DNA of 64,000 nucleotides, taken from Allorhizobium ampelinum S4 (GTDB lineage: Bacteria > Pseudomonadota > Alphaproteobacteria > Rhizobiales > Rhizobiaceae). This document shows positions 34,656 through 43,421 of this stretch, in pieces (within the stretch, counting starts at the first letter, position 1; the number at the start of each line of letters is the position of its first letter). The notes under the pieces were generated by a model. It saw nothing but the letters and a program-made list of their open reading frames with translations. It was not told where the DNA came from and searched no databases. The stretch covers positions 2,917,001 to 2,981,000 of the forward strand of contig NC_011989.1 of NCBI RefSeq assembly GCF_000016285.1, written 5' to 3'. Both the position numbers and the translations under genes were made by a program.

Positions 34656-34852
34656 AAACCGAGTGCACGAAAGCATGAACGAAGTGAATGCGTCAGTGCA
34701 CTAGTATCGATCGGATGTCGATTGGCGAAAATAGAGATTTCTATCCGTCTGTCGCTGGAAATTGCGAAATCGATCTGTACTATTTCAGGGTATGTTTTAC
34801 AGCATATCAGCTTGCTGCCTGATTTGAACTATAGATCGCCCTGCTCCAACGC

Positions 34853-34884
34853 AAAAAAGCCCCACTGGCGTAAGCCGGTGGGGC
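34853..34884 (-). terminator. Intrinsic terminator of the DUF1236 gene
   Basis: On the minus strand GCCCCACCGGC (34884-34874), loop TTAC, GCCAGTGGGGC (34869-34859), then TTTTTT (34858-34853): an 11-bp stem with one wobble and a U6 tract, 26 bp past the stop at 34910. Confidence 0.85.
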
Positions 34885-34909
34885 AAGATGACTGGAGAGT
34901 CAAAAAACG

Positions 34910-35311
34910 TTACTGAATGATATCAATGACCGTATAGGACTGCGGATCGACGATAACACGCTCATTATTGACAATTGCATACGCGTAGGTCGGATCTTCA
35001 GGGATCGGGGTGATCACAATCTGGCGCGGTAAATGCTGACCGACGACGATTTGCTGGTCGGTCACATAGGGTTGAGCTGGCATTGGCTGCTGGCGAACAT
35101 AGGTGACAACACGCGGCGGTGGCGGATCGATAGCCGTGCCAGCCACTGCGCCGACAACGCCGCCAACGGCTGCGCCGACTGGACCACCAACAACAGCACC
35201 GGTAACCGCACCGCCGGCTGCACCGGTAACTGTGGCATTCTGCGCCATGGCCGAAGTTGCAATCGAGCCAGCAAGGGCGGCGGCGACAATAAGAGCAATC
35301 TTGGTTTTCAT
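34910..35311 (-). CDS. DUF1236 exported protein
   Basis: 133 residues with a signal peptide (1-23, cleaved at AMA-QN). Then a glycine/alanine/valine repeat (GAAGGAVTGAVVGGPVGAAV, about 31-58) like the glycine-zipper segments of outer-membrane or envelope proteins, a Pro stretch, and the DUF1236 module at the C terminus (GQHLPRQIVITPIPEDPTYAYAIVNNERVIVDPQSYTVIDII). DUF1236 occurs widely in rhizobial exported proteins; its function is unknown. It has its own terminator and a 246-bp A+T-rich upstream region. Confidence 0.85.
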   Translation of the reverse strand: MKTKIALIVAAALAGSIATSAMAQNATVTGAAGGAVTGAVVGGPVGAAVGGVVGAVAGTAIDPPPPRVVTYVRQQPMPAQPYVTDQQIVVGQHLPRQIVITPIPEDPTYAYAIVNNERVIVDPQSYTVIDIIQ

Positions 35312-35557
35312 CCGAATATTCCTTCTTTCCGATTATCTGGTGGGATAACGGAGAAGGAAACTATTTGTTCCGAATATTTTAAATAACATCAAATGAATAA
35401 GTCGTTCATTTATCATTCATATTGAATAATCGATCGACAGTATACAAAAAAACCAAAAATACTCATTTTTTGAAATGTAAAGAAATGTTCAGACCTCATG
35501 TCTTTGATTTCTAAACACGGAATTATTCCGGCTCGACAAAATCAAGCCGGAAAAAAT

Positions 35558-35947
35558 TCAAAATGATTTAGCCGCCGTCACTTCTACTTCAACCAAAAAT
35601 TCCGGTCGGGTAAATCCGGTGACGATAAGAAGCGTTGAAACCGGTTTTGGTTCCAACGTATAACGATCACGCACCGCCATATAGGGTGCAAAATCCTCTC
35701 GGCGCGTTACAAACCCGGCGATGCGGATGACATCCGCATAACTCATGCCCGCTTCGGCCAGAATGATGCCAATGGCCTCGAAGCACAGAACCGCCTGGCC
35801 TTCGAGATCATTGGGAATACTGTCATCGACACCGATCCCGACTTGGCCGGAGGTGACCAGCAGGCTGGCGCCCGGAGGCACCAGCAGGCCGTGATTGTAA
35901 TTGCCGAAGGGCCTGCGCACCGAAGGCGGATTGAAGCTTTGCTTCAT
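35558..35947 (-). CDS. RidA/YjgF-family protein
   Basis: 129 residues from ATG 35947, which overlaps the aldehyde dehydrogenase stop by four bases (35944-35947). The Rid fold is supported by GLLVPPGASLLVTSGQVGI, QAVLCFEAIGIILAEAGMSYADVIRIAGFVT and SVTLLIVTGF-like STLLIVTGFTRPEFLVEVEVTA. RidA hydrolyses reactive enamine/imine intermediates; RutC-like members belong to pyrimidine degradation. The canonical arginine of RidA near the C terminus (RAAVEV) is replaced by RPEFLVEVE, so it may be a Rid subfamily other than archetypal RidA. Co-transcribed with the aldehyde dehydrogenase. Confidence 0.83.
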   Translation of the reverse strand: MKQSFNPPSVRRPFGNYNHGLLVPPGASLLVTSGQVGIGVDDSIPNDLEGQAVLCFEAIGIILAEAGMSYADVIRIAGFVTRREDFAPYMAVRDRYTLEPKPVSTLLIVTGFTRPEFLVEVEVTAAKSF

Positions 35948-37371
35948 GCGTCCCACCCGACGATGCCTTTGATTTCCAGGAAATCGTGGATGGCCCAATC
36001 GGCATATTCGCGGCCATTGCCGGATTGTTTGTAGCCGCCGAATGGCGCGAACGTGTCCCAATCCGGATAGTTGAGATAGACCGACCCGGCCCGCATCTTC
36101 TTCGCCACGTCGCGGGCGTGTTCAATATCGGTCGATTGCACATAGGCCGCCAGCCCATAGACCGTGTCATTGGCGATCTCAACCGCCTCTGCTTCGTCTT
36201 TGTAAGGCAGAATCGACAGCACCGGACCGAAGATTTCCTCGCGCGCGATGGTCATGTCGTTGGTGACATTGCCGAAGATGGTCGGGCGAATGTAATAGCC
36301 GCGGTTCAGCCCTTCCGGACGTCCCGGCCCGCCTGTCACCAGCGTCGCACCGTCCTTGATGCCCGCCTCGATCAGCCCCTGGATCTTATCATACTGGACC
36401 TGGCTGACAACAGGGCCAAGCTTGGTGTCTTCACTGCGCGGATCGCCGGTCACGAAACTTTCGGCCTCTGACTTCGCATAGGTCAGCGCCTCGTCATGAC
36501 GGTCGGCGGGTACCAGCATTCTTGTCGGCGCATCGCAGGACTGGCCGGAATTGCCGAAACAACCCTGCACGCCCTTGCGCACTGCCGTTTCGAAATCGGC
36601 ATCCGGCAGGATGATATTGGCGGATTTGCCGCCGAGTTCCTGGGCGACGCGCTTCACCGTTTCCGCCGCAGTCTTCGCAACAATAATCCCGGCCCGGGTC
36701 GAGCCAGTGAAGGACACCATGTCAACATCGGGATGACCGGCCATTACCTGGCCGACATCCGGGCCATTGCCGCTGACCATATTGTAGACGCCCTTCGGCG
36801 TTCCGGCGGCTTCCATGACCTCGGAAAAGATAATGCCGCTGATCGGGGCGATTTCCGACGGCTTCAGCACCACCGTGCAACCAGCGGCGATGGCGGGCGC
36901 GACCTTGCAGACGATCTGGTTCAGTGGCCAGTTCCAGGGCGTGATCAGCGCGCAGACGCCAATCGGCTCCTTGACCACCATAGTGCCGCCGCGCTGTTCG
37001 GAAAACTTGAACGTCTCCAGCCCGGCAATCGTCGCTTCCATATGGGCGCGACCGGCCCAGGCCTGGCTTTCCAGCGCAAAACTGAGCGGCGCGCCCATTT
37101 CCTGGCTGACGGCCTTGGCAATATCCTCAAAACGGTTGTTGTATTCGGCAAGCATCCGCTTCAGCAGCGCCAGCCGCTCTTCCACCGACCACAGCGAAAA
37201 ACGGGTGAAAGCCCGCTTGGCAGCCGCCACCGCCTTATCGACATCGGCCTTTGAGCCAACCGAAATCGACGTATAGGCCTCTTCCGTTGATGGATCGATC
37301 ACCTCAAGCGTTGCGGGGTGAACCGGATCAACCCATTCGCCATCGATGAAGAATTTCAGATGATTGCTCAT
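35944..37371 (-). CDS. NAD(P)-dependent aldehyde dehydrogenase
   Basis: 475 residues, standard length. Catalytic Cys279 in GNSGQSCDAP and general-base Glu245 in VAQELGGKSAN are present, as is the NAD-binding ITPWNWPL (143-150) and FTGSTRAG (221-228). Cytosolic oxidation of an aldehyde to its acid; substrate unknown. It overlaps the downstream Rid gene, which removes reactive imines and would suit an amine-derived aldehyde. A copy of the 145-bp repeat lies just upstream, 19 bp before the start codon, replacing a clean promoter region. Confidence 0.92.
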   Translation of the reverse strand: MSNHLKFFIDGEWVDPVHPATLEVIDPSTEEAYTSISVGSKADVDKAVAAAKRAFTRFSLWSVEERLALLKRMLAEYNNRFEDIAKAVSQEMGAPLSFALESQAWAGRAHMEATIAGLETFKFSEQRGGTMVVKEPIGVCALITPWNWPLNQIVCKVAPAIAAGCTVVLKPSEIAPISGIIFSEVMEAAGTPKGVYNMVSGNGPDVGQVMAGHPDVDMVSFTGSTRAGIIVAKTAAETVKRVAQELGGKSANIILPDADFETAVRKGVQGCFGNSGQSCDAPTRMLVPADRHDEALTYAKSEAESFVTGDPRSEDTKLGPVVSQVQYDKIQGLIEAGIKDGATLVTGGPGRPEGLNRGYYIRPTIFGNVTNDMTIAREEIFGPVLSILPYKDEAEAVEIANDTVYGLAAYVQSTDIEHARDVAKKMRAGSVYLNYPDWDTFAPFGGYKQSGNGREYADWAIHDFLEIKGIVGWDA

Positions 37372-37389
37372 AGTGCCTCCGGTGTGTGT

Positions 37390-37534
37390 TTACAGTCTGT
37401 TCAAGAATTGCTGTTGACGTGGCGAAAATGGTGATTTCGAGAACCGGAGCGGAGCGTACTTAACGTACGTGAGCACTGGAAGCGCAGAAATTGCCTTTTG
37501 CAGCCCGTCAGCGGCGATTCTTGGATAGACTGTT
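37390..37534. repeat. 145-bp dispersed imperfect palindrome, copy 2
   Basis: Gap-free match to 15897-16041 (about 16 mismatches in 145). It keeps the centre CGTACTTAACGTACG and the outer ACAGTCTGTTCAA arm. It lies in the 210-bp intergenic space between the divergently ending ung stop and the aldehyde dehydrogenase start, immediately upstream of the latter. Confidence 0.8.
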
Positions 37535-37581
37535 CGGCAAGACTATCGGCAAAGACAGCAGAGCTGCAAGCCGATTTACGC

Positions 37582-38283
37582 CTATCCCTGTCCTGGATCG
37601 GCTGGAAGCTGCCAGTCGATGGGGACCTCTCCATGCGCTTCCAGATAGGCGTTGGCTTTGGAAAACGGCTTTGAGCCGAAAAAGCCGTTATGGGCAGACA
37701 ATGGCGACGGATGCACGGATTTCAGCACCAGATGCCGGGCCGGATCGACGAAAGCCGCCTTTTTCTGCGCGTAAGCCCCCCAAAGGATGAAGACTACATG
37801 CTCGCGGCGTTCGGCCACGGCATGGATGACCCGGTCGGTGAACTTTTCCCAACCCTTGCCCTGATGCGATCCGGCCCTGCCCTCTTCCACCGTCAACACG
37901 CTGTTGAGCAGCAGCACGCCCTGGCGCGCCCAATGTTCCAGAAAACCGTGGCGCACCGGGGCAATACCGAGATCGGCCTGCAATTCCTTGTAGATATTGA
38001 CCAGCGACGGCGGAATGCGCACGCCGGGCTGGACAGAAAAGCACAGGCCGTGCGCCTGTCCTGCGCCGTGATAGGGGTCCTGCCCCAGGATCACCACTCG
38101 CACCTTGTCGATGGGGGTCAGATCCAGCGCCCGGAAATACTCCGGCCCTTTGGGGAAAATCGGCTTGCCCTGCTGCTTTTCCTCGACCAGAAACTGCTTG
38201 AGGGTCTGCATATAGGGCTTTTCGAATTCCTCGCCGACCACGGCCTTCCAGCTGTCTTCCAAGCGAAGCGTCGATTGCGCCAT
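37582..38283 (-). CDS. ung: Uracil-DNA glycosylase, family 1
   Basis: Removes uracil from DNA in base-excision repair. 233 residues from ATG 38283, which has GAGGAGAG upstream. Motif [18 protein letters not shown] with the catalytic Asp, and motif [14 protein letters not shown], are diagnostic, as is [18 protein letters not shown] longer reading frame to 38436 is not needed. Stop at 37582-37584. It is followed by the 145-bp repeat. Its upstream neighbour, the HpaI-type aldolase, is on the same strand 25 bp away and may be co-transcribed. Confidence 0.95.
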   Translation of the reverse strand: MAQSTLRLEDSWKAVVGEEFEKPYMQTLKQFLVEEKQQGKPIFPKGPEYFRALDLTPIDKVRVVILGQDPYHGAGQAHGLCFSVQPGVRIPPSLVNIYKELQADLGIAPVRHGFLEHWARQGVLLLNSVLTVEEGRAGSHQGKGWEKFTDRVIHAVAERREHVVFILWGAYAQKKAAFVDPARHLVLKSVHPSPLSAHNGFFGSKPFSKANAYLEAHGEVPIDWQLPADPGQG

Positions 38284-38308
38284 CAGTCTCTCCTCACTGT
38301 CAGGGGTG

Positions 38309-39106
38309 TCAATAACCGCCAGTCGCCTCTGGTCCTGCCTCACCTTTGACGCTGCGCAGATGGTTGGCCGCAGCCGCAACCAGCAGGCCGACATCGCTTT
38401 GCGTGGCGATGAAGCGCGCGCCTGACCGGCGGGCAAGATCGATCATCACAGGATCGGTTGACATGATTCCAGCGGGCTTGCCCAGCGCCTTGGCCCGGCG
38501 CAGAACATCCTCCACTGCCGCGTAAACCTCCGGCGCGTCAGCCCGGCCCGGAAAGCCGAGATCTGCCGCAAGATCCGCAGGCCCGATCAGCACAGCATCG
38601 ACGCCCTCGGTGGTTATGATCGCCTCCAGATTGGCCATGGCCAATCGGCTTTCAATCTGCACGATCAGGCAGATCTGGTCATTGGCACTTGCCACATAAT
38701 CGCCAATCCGGCCAAAATCGGAGGCCCGGCCAAGCCCAGCCCCCATGCCGCGAATGCCAAAGGGCGGGTAGCGGCAGGCTTTTGCCACAGCCAAGGCCTG
38801 ATCTGGTGTATCGACCATCGGGATCAGCAGCGTCTGCGCGCCGATATCCAGTGCCTGCTTGATCAACCAGGCCTCGCCCACCGGCAGACGCACAACCTGA
38901 TGGGCGGATTGACGGGCGGAAGCCGCAAGCTGGGCTGCCAGCAGCGGAATGTCATTTGGTCCGTGCTCGGCGTCGATCAATATCCAGTCATAGCCTGCAC
39001 CGGCACAGAGCTCTGCGACATGGGGACTGGCCAGCGCCACCCACAGACCGTAAAGCAAAGCGTCCTGCCGCAGGGCTTGCTTGAAACCGTTGACGGGTGC
39101 GGGCAT
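38309..39106 (-). CDS. HpcH/HpaI-family class II aldolase
   Basis: 265 residues from ATG 39106, preceded by GGAG. TIM-barrel aldolase motifs: [12 protein letters not shown] (metal and base), [24 protein letters not shown] and [13 protein letters not shown]; the Glu and Asp that bind Mg2+ are conserved. The family splits 4-hydroxy-2-oxo-heptanedioate (HpaI) or 2-dehydro-3-deoxyglucarate (GarL) to pyruvate plus an aldehyde. Substrate unknown. It is divergent from the SorC-family regulator, whose start lies 145 bp away, so regulation by it is plausible. ung lies 25 bp downstream. Confidence 0.88.
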   Translation of the reverse strand: MPAPVNGFKQALRQDALLYGLWVALASPHVAELCAGAGYDWILIDAEHGPNDIPLLAAQLAASARQSAHQVVRLPVGEAWLIKQALDIGAQTLLIPMVDTPDQALAVAKACRYPPFGIRGMGAGLGRASDFGRIGDYVASANDQICLIVQIESRLAMANLEAIITTEGVDAVLIGPADLAADLGFPGRADAPEVYAAVEDVLRRAKALGKPAGIMSTDPVMIDLARRSGARFIATQSDVGLLVAAAANHLRSVKGEAGPEATGGY

Positions 39107-39251
39107 CGGCCAATCTCCATTCGCTGTCGTCAGACTTTCATAGCCCTCATTGCAGATGCGGTTCAAGACCGATCCTGCTGGTATCGGACTGAAACAATTG
39201 ACAGCTCCTCCCCTTTGCCTCTACCTCATCCACCAAGGGAAGAGGTTTTTA

Positions 39252-40205
39252 ATGGCACGCAAAGCAGGTTCCAACGCCAGGCTGGACGACGCCGCCCGCG
39301 CCGGCTGGCTCTATTATGTGGCTGGCCGCACGCAGGACGAGATCGCTGCGGCGATGAATATTTCCCGCCAGAGCGCCCAGCGGCTGGTGTCGCTGGCGGT
39401 TGCCGAAAAACTGGTCAAGGTCCGCCTCGATCACCCGATTGCCGTCTGTCTGGAACTGGCCGATGCGGTGAAACAGGCCTATGGGCTGAAGCAGGTCGAG
39501 GTCGTGCCAACCGATCCCGGCTCGGACGCCACCGCGACAGGCATTGCCGAGGCGGGCGCTGCCGAACTGGAGCGCTGGCTGAAACGGCCAGACCCGCTCA
39601 CCATCGCCATGGGCACGGGCCGCACACTGCGCGCCATGATCGACCAATTGCCGCAGATGGACTGTCCGCAGCACAAGATCGTCTCGCTGACCGGCAATAT
39701 CAGCCCGGATGGATCGGCGGCCTATTTCAACGTGATCTTTTCCATGGCCGATGCAGTGAAGGCCCGGCATTTTCCAATGCCGCTGCCGGTTATCGTTTCC
39801 AGCGCAGAGGAGCGCGACCTGTTGCACCGCCAGCCGCTGGTTGCTCCCACCATCGCGCTTGGCAGCCAATCCGATGTGACCTTCGTCGGTATCGGTGAGA
39901 TGACCCTCAACGCGCCCTTGCTTCAGGACGGATTCTTGAAGGAAGCCGAAATGCGCAATCTTCTCGCCATCGGCGCCACCGGTGAAATCTGCGGCTGGAT
40001 CTTCGACGCCAAGGGCAAGCTGCTGGACGACCCGGTCAATAGCCGTGTCGCCAGTATGAAGATCCCGTCGCGTCAAACCTCTGTCGTGATCGGCATGGCG
40101 CGCGGCAAACGCAAGCATGCCGCCATCCGGGCTGCTGCCCGGGGTGGCCATGTCAACGCGCTGATCATCGATGAAGATGCGGCCCGCTACCTGCTCGGAC
40201 TGTGA
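39252..40205 (+). CDS. SorC/DeoR-family sugar-responsive regulator
   Basis: 317 residues from ATG 39252 with AAGAGG upstream. N-terminal helix-turn-helix (about 15-55, LYYVAGRTQDEIAAAMNISRQSAQRLVSLAV) and the C-terminal sugar-phosphate-binding domain of SorC/DeoR (about 65-315, with IAMGTGRTLRAMI and NVIFSMADAV). Regulators of this type bind sugar phosphates and control polyol or sugar operons. Candidate targets are the divergent aldolase gene and, at a distance of ~6 kb, the smo/mtlK operon. Its 3' end overlaps the convergent glycosyltransferase gene by 41 bp. Confidence 0.88.
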   Translation: MARKAGSNARLDDAARAGWLYYVAGRTQDEIAAAMNISRQSAQRLVSLAVAEKLVKVRLDHPIAVCLELADAVKQAYGLKQVEVVPTDPGSDATATGIAEAGAAELERWLKRPDPLTIAMGTGRTLRAMIDQLPQMDCPQHKIVSLTGNISPDGSAAYFNVIFSMADAVKARHFPMPLPVIVSSAEERDLLHRQPLVAPTIALGSQSDVTFVGIGEMTLNAPLLQDGFLKEAEMRNLLAIGATGEICGWIFDAKGKLLDDPVNSRVASMKIPSRQTSVVIGMARGKRKHAAIRAAARGGHVNALIIDEDAARYLLGL

Positions 40206-42090
40206 CCTCTGGAGACGGTGAAACGGGCTTACGGCAGCTTGCCGATAACAGCAGTAAGGACGCGATGGCGATCTGCCCAACGACCGGCAGGCAGGCATAG
40301 TGCAGGACGCTGATTGCGCCGCCCGGCACGACACCCATCACCAGCCAGACCAATGCGGTATTGCTGACGACCCAAAGGATCAAAAGCCGCAACCGCATCC
40401 GACGCCAGCCAGCCGGGATGACGGCTTTGATATCGCCGACCAATCCCTTGGTGCCCCAACTGACATCGTGGAAATTGGCAAGCGCATAACTCAGCAGATA
40501 GAAGCTGGCGACGGGCGCGGACGGGATATAGAGTACGAACACTCTCAGCAGATCGGACATCCCGCGGGACGAATGGTGCCAGACCGCCATGCCGAGGATA
40601 AGGGCAACCGTCAGGATCGCCCCCTGAATGACAGGACCAACCTCAACAAGGCAGATGGCAAACCCCAGGACCGTGCAGGCCAGCAGGATGCCCAGGCCAA
40701 GGCCATGCAAGCCGCCATGCAGCCTACGGCTCAGAGACCGTTCCCCCTCCCTCCCCTTCATGCTGGCCAGACAATAAAGCCAGAACAGCAACACACCCGT
40801 CGCCATTCCCCATGCCAAACCTTGGCCCGCAACACCATTTTTGGCCTCGTCTTGCCAAAACCCTGATGTCAGGGAGACAAGCAGGGCCAGTGACGCCGGG
40901 ATGAACCATTGTTCCAGCAATTGCAGCAGGGTCCAGGCCAGCGCCAATGCCATCGAGCACCAGCGTGCAGGCGGCAGACGACCGTGCCATAGCAGATCGG
41001 CCAGGCTGCCGATGGCCACCAGGCGCGCCACAAGCGTACTGTTTGTCCAACGGCGGCGCTGGCGCAGCAATTCGCCAACCGTCGCGCAGCCATCGGTGAC
41101 AAGATTGGCATCGTGATGATAGCGGATGGTGCAGGCAGGATGGCTTTTGACGATTTCCGCGCCGATGATTCGATCTTCCGCGAGAAACAGATTGGCCTCC
41201 ATCAGGCTCTTCGGCCTGGAAAGCCCGCGAAGATAGGCGGCCAGAGGATCGCCGTTTGCCCCGCGTCTCAAGGCCGACATTCTGAGCAGGCTGGCCTGCC
41301 CCGGCACGACTTCAAGATAGCCCAAACCGTTGCCAATCGGCCAATCGGATAATTTCTGCCAGAGAAAATCTGCCTGTTGCCAGCTTTGCAGCCAATCGGT
41401 CAAGGCGGCGTCTTCCATGACGATATTGGTGGCAAGGGCTGCACAGTCAGGCTCGCGTTCCATCTGCGCCAGCAATGCCGGTAGGCAATCGGCAACAGGT
41501 CTCGACCCGGCATCAATCTGCAAGACAAAATCTGGCTGCAGGCGTTCGGCAAGGCTTCGAAAGAAGAAGGCATGGCTATCCAGCTTGCCCCTGTTGCGGT
41601 CCTTCACCGCCAAATGCACGCGAAGAGGATTGCCGCTGACCCCGGTCAGCAGATCCACCGGAATAAGGCGGGTCTGAACGCGAACTTGCGCCTCATCCGC
41701 CCCATGCTGGCCGATGCCCGCTGCCTCAGGATCGCAACCCCAATCGAGATCGAAGCCAAGCCGGTTGAACAGTGCCTCGGTCTCTGGGTGAACGCGGTCG
41801 CGGCCATCCAGCACGATGGCCACTTCCAACCGTTGTATAGGGCCGTTTCGGCTAGCCAGCATGTCCTGATTGGCCGCAAGAAAGGCCAATGTCCCCGCCA
41901 CCGCCTCGGCAGGCTCGTTGAAGAGTGTCAGGCAGGCGAGAATATCCGTGCCCCCGGACAAGGGCTGACCAACGGATTGGTCATCAAACCCAAAAATTTT
42001 GAGAGTGTCATCCTGCAACGAGACAGGCGCGCGCAAAGCGGCAGCCTGTCCGGCTGCACTGTCACGTGCAACTGGAGAGAACAATATCAC
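40165..42090 (-). CDS. Chitin-synthase-like membrane glycosyltransferase (GT2)
   Basis: 641 residues starting at GTG 42090, supported by AAGGA at ideal spacing. GT2 catalytic parts: AIVLDGRDR (D95), the acceptor/metal motif LQIDAGS (D193), the base AEDR (E305-D306) and the product-binding QRRRW (344-348). IDAGS plus LAEDR plus QRRRW is the chitin/hyaluronan/cellulose synthase arrangement, nearest to chitin synthase type. Four to six membrane helices follow (about 370-590), forming the export channel. It probably uses a UDP-N-acetylhexosamine. It is the last gene of a minus-strand run with DUF1501 and DUF1800 genes; no PilZ domain is seen. Polymer identity is unknown. It is convergent with, and overlaps, the regulator's 3' end by 41 bp. 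Confidence 0.85.
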   Translation of the reverse strand: MILFSPVARDSAAGQAAALRAPVSLQDDTLKIFGFDDQSVGQPLSGGTDILACLTLFNEPAEAVAGTLAFLAANQDMLASRNGPIQRLEVAIVLDGRDRVHPETEALFNRLGFDLDWGCDPEAAGIGQHGADEAQVRVQTRLIPVDLLTGVSGNPLRVHLAVKDRNRGKLDSHAFFFRSLAERLQPDFVLQIDAGSRPVADCLPALLAQMEREPDCAALATNIVMEDAALTDWLQSWQQADFLWQKLSDWPIGNGLGYLEVVPGQASLLRMSALRRGANGDPLAAYLRGLSRPKSLMEANLFLAEDRIIGAEIVKSHPACTIRYHHDANLVTDGCATVGELLRQRRRWTNSTLVARLVAIGSLADLLWHGRLPPARWCSMALALAWTLLQLLEQWFIPASLALLVSLTSGFWQDEAKNGVAGQGLAWGMATGVLLFWLYCLASMKGREGERSLSRRLHGGLHGLGLGILLACTVLGFAICLVEVGPVIQGAILTVALILGMAVWHHSSRGMSDLLRVFVLYIPSAPVASFYLLSYALANFHDVSWGTKGLVGDIKAVIPAGWRRMRLRLLILWVVSNTALVWLVMGVVPGGAISVLHYACLPVVGQIAIASLLLLSASCRKPVSPSPEVTVRAGSGPHLHR

Positions 42091-42158
42091 TGCAATATCC
42101 TTAAATTATTCGGGTCAGTGTTTGCAGGCGGGCAGGTTTATTCTGGGCCTGACAGGCT

Positions 42159-43391
42159 CTAGAACAACGCCAGAGGCGCAAAGCCCTGTGCGGCAATCGG
42201 ATTGGTTGGAAACTGCCAGAAATTGCCGATCACCGAAGCGTAGACACTGCGGAAATCGGTGGTGAAAACCGGATTGCCTTCCGCGTCGAGCTTTTCCAGA
42301 TCGCTGCGAGTGCCATAAAGCCCAGGCTTGATCCCGCCTCCCATCATGATAACAGGGCTGCAAGAGCCATGGTCGGTCCCACCAGAGGCATTTTCAGCCG
42401 GTCGGCGGCCAAATTCCGAATGGGCGATAACAAGCGTATCGTTCCAGACGCCGATCTCCTTCAGCCCGCGCCGCAGGCCCATCAACGTGTTCTGAACCTT
42501 CGCCAGCAGACGCTCGTGCTCACCCCGCAGATTGGAATGCTGATCGAAGCCGCCGATGCTGATCTTGAACAGCGGCGATTTCACATCCTGTTCAACCATC
42601 CAGAGCAAAAGGGCCGTCTGGGCATCAATCGGGTCCATGTAATAGTCCCGGGTAAACCACGCTTCGAACCGGTTATCGCCCTTCAATCTGGCGGCAACAC
42701 GCCCGATAACCTCCTGCTGGTCGGCCATAAGGCGGGTCAGATAGGCGAGCGCAGCGTGATCGTCTGTCTTGTCGGTGCCAACCATCGCGCTCGGAGCTCC
42801 GCTGTGCAATGCATGCTTATCGTGAACTGTCAGGATGCGCATGCCCTCGCCCTCAAGCAGGTCCTGATTGCCTGAAAACACCACGCCATCCGCATCGAAG
42901 GGTCCTGCATCCTTCCGGTTCGCCTGCAAGACCTGGCTAACCCAACCGCCACTGGAAATGCCTTTCCTGGACCCGCCCGCCCAAATTTCCGCCGATTGGA
43001 AATGCGAGAGATTGTTATCGGGATAGCCGACATCCTGGATGATGGCGATTTCGCCATTGTGATAAAGATCCGCCATCTGCCGCCAGGCCGCATTGAAGCC
43101 CAGCTCCGAGTTGAGTGGAAGGATCTCATCGCCTTTCAGGCCGATGGTTGGCCGCAAATGCCGGTAGACCGGATCTTTGAAAGGCACAAGTGTATTCAGA
43201 GCATCGTTGCCACCGAAAAGTTCGAGTAAAATCAACCGGCGAGCAGAACCAGCAGTGCCCGGTCCGGCCGCCGCCAAAGCCTGCCTTGCCCACAGCGGCC
43301 CCCACACCGGCATTGAGCCGACCGCAAGACACCGCCCCATCCATGTCGCAAATTCACGGCGCGATAACCCATGCCTGTTAAACATAGCCAT
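42159..43391 (-). CDS. DUF1501 Tat-exported protein
   Basis: 410 residues with a twin-arginine signal (SRREFATWMGRCLAVGS at 10-26, cleaved near ALAA). DUF1501 belongs to the alkaline phosphatase/sulfatase-like superfamily; its parts seen here are LILLELFGGNDALNTLVP (about 53-70), IIQDVGYPDNNLSHFQSAEIW, SIGGFDQHSNLRGEHERLL and the C-terminal HSEFGRRPAENASGGTDHGSC. The conserved Asp/His metal-site residues (D63, H129 region, D-H near 345) suggest a periplasmic metalloenzyme. It sits between DUF1800 and the glycosyltransferase. Function undescribed; DUF1501 and DUF1800 genes are often paired. Confidence 0.88.
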   Translation of the reverse strand: MAMFNRHGLSRREFATWMGRCLAVGSMPVWGPLWARQALAAAGPGTAGSARRLILLELFGGNDALNTLVPFKDPVYRHLRPTIGLKGDEILPLNSELGFNAAWRQMADLYHNGEIAIIQDVGYPDNNLSHFQSAEIWAGGSRKGISSGGWVSQVLQANRKDAGPFDADGVVFSGNQDLLEGEGMRILTVHDKHALHSGAPSAMVGTDKTDDHAALAYLTRLMADQQEVIGRVAARLKGDNRFEAWFTRDYYMDPIDAQTALLLWMVEQDVKSPLFKISIGGFDQHSNLRGEHERLLAKVQNTLMGLRRGLKEIGVWNDTLVIAHSEFGRRPAENASGGTDHGSCSPVIMMGGGIKPGLYGTRSDLEKLDAEGNPVFTTDFRSVYASVIGNFWQFPTNPIAAQGFAPLALF

Positions 43392-43421
43392 GCATTCCCC
43401 CGAAATATAATGGTGAAAAAA

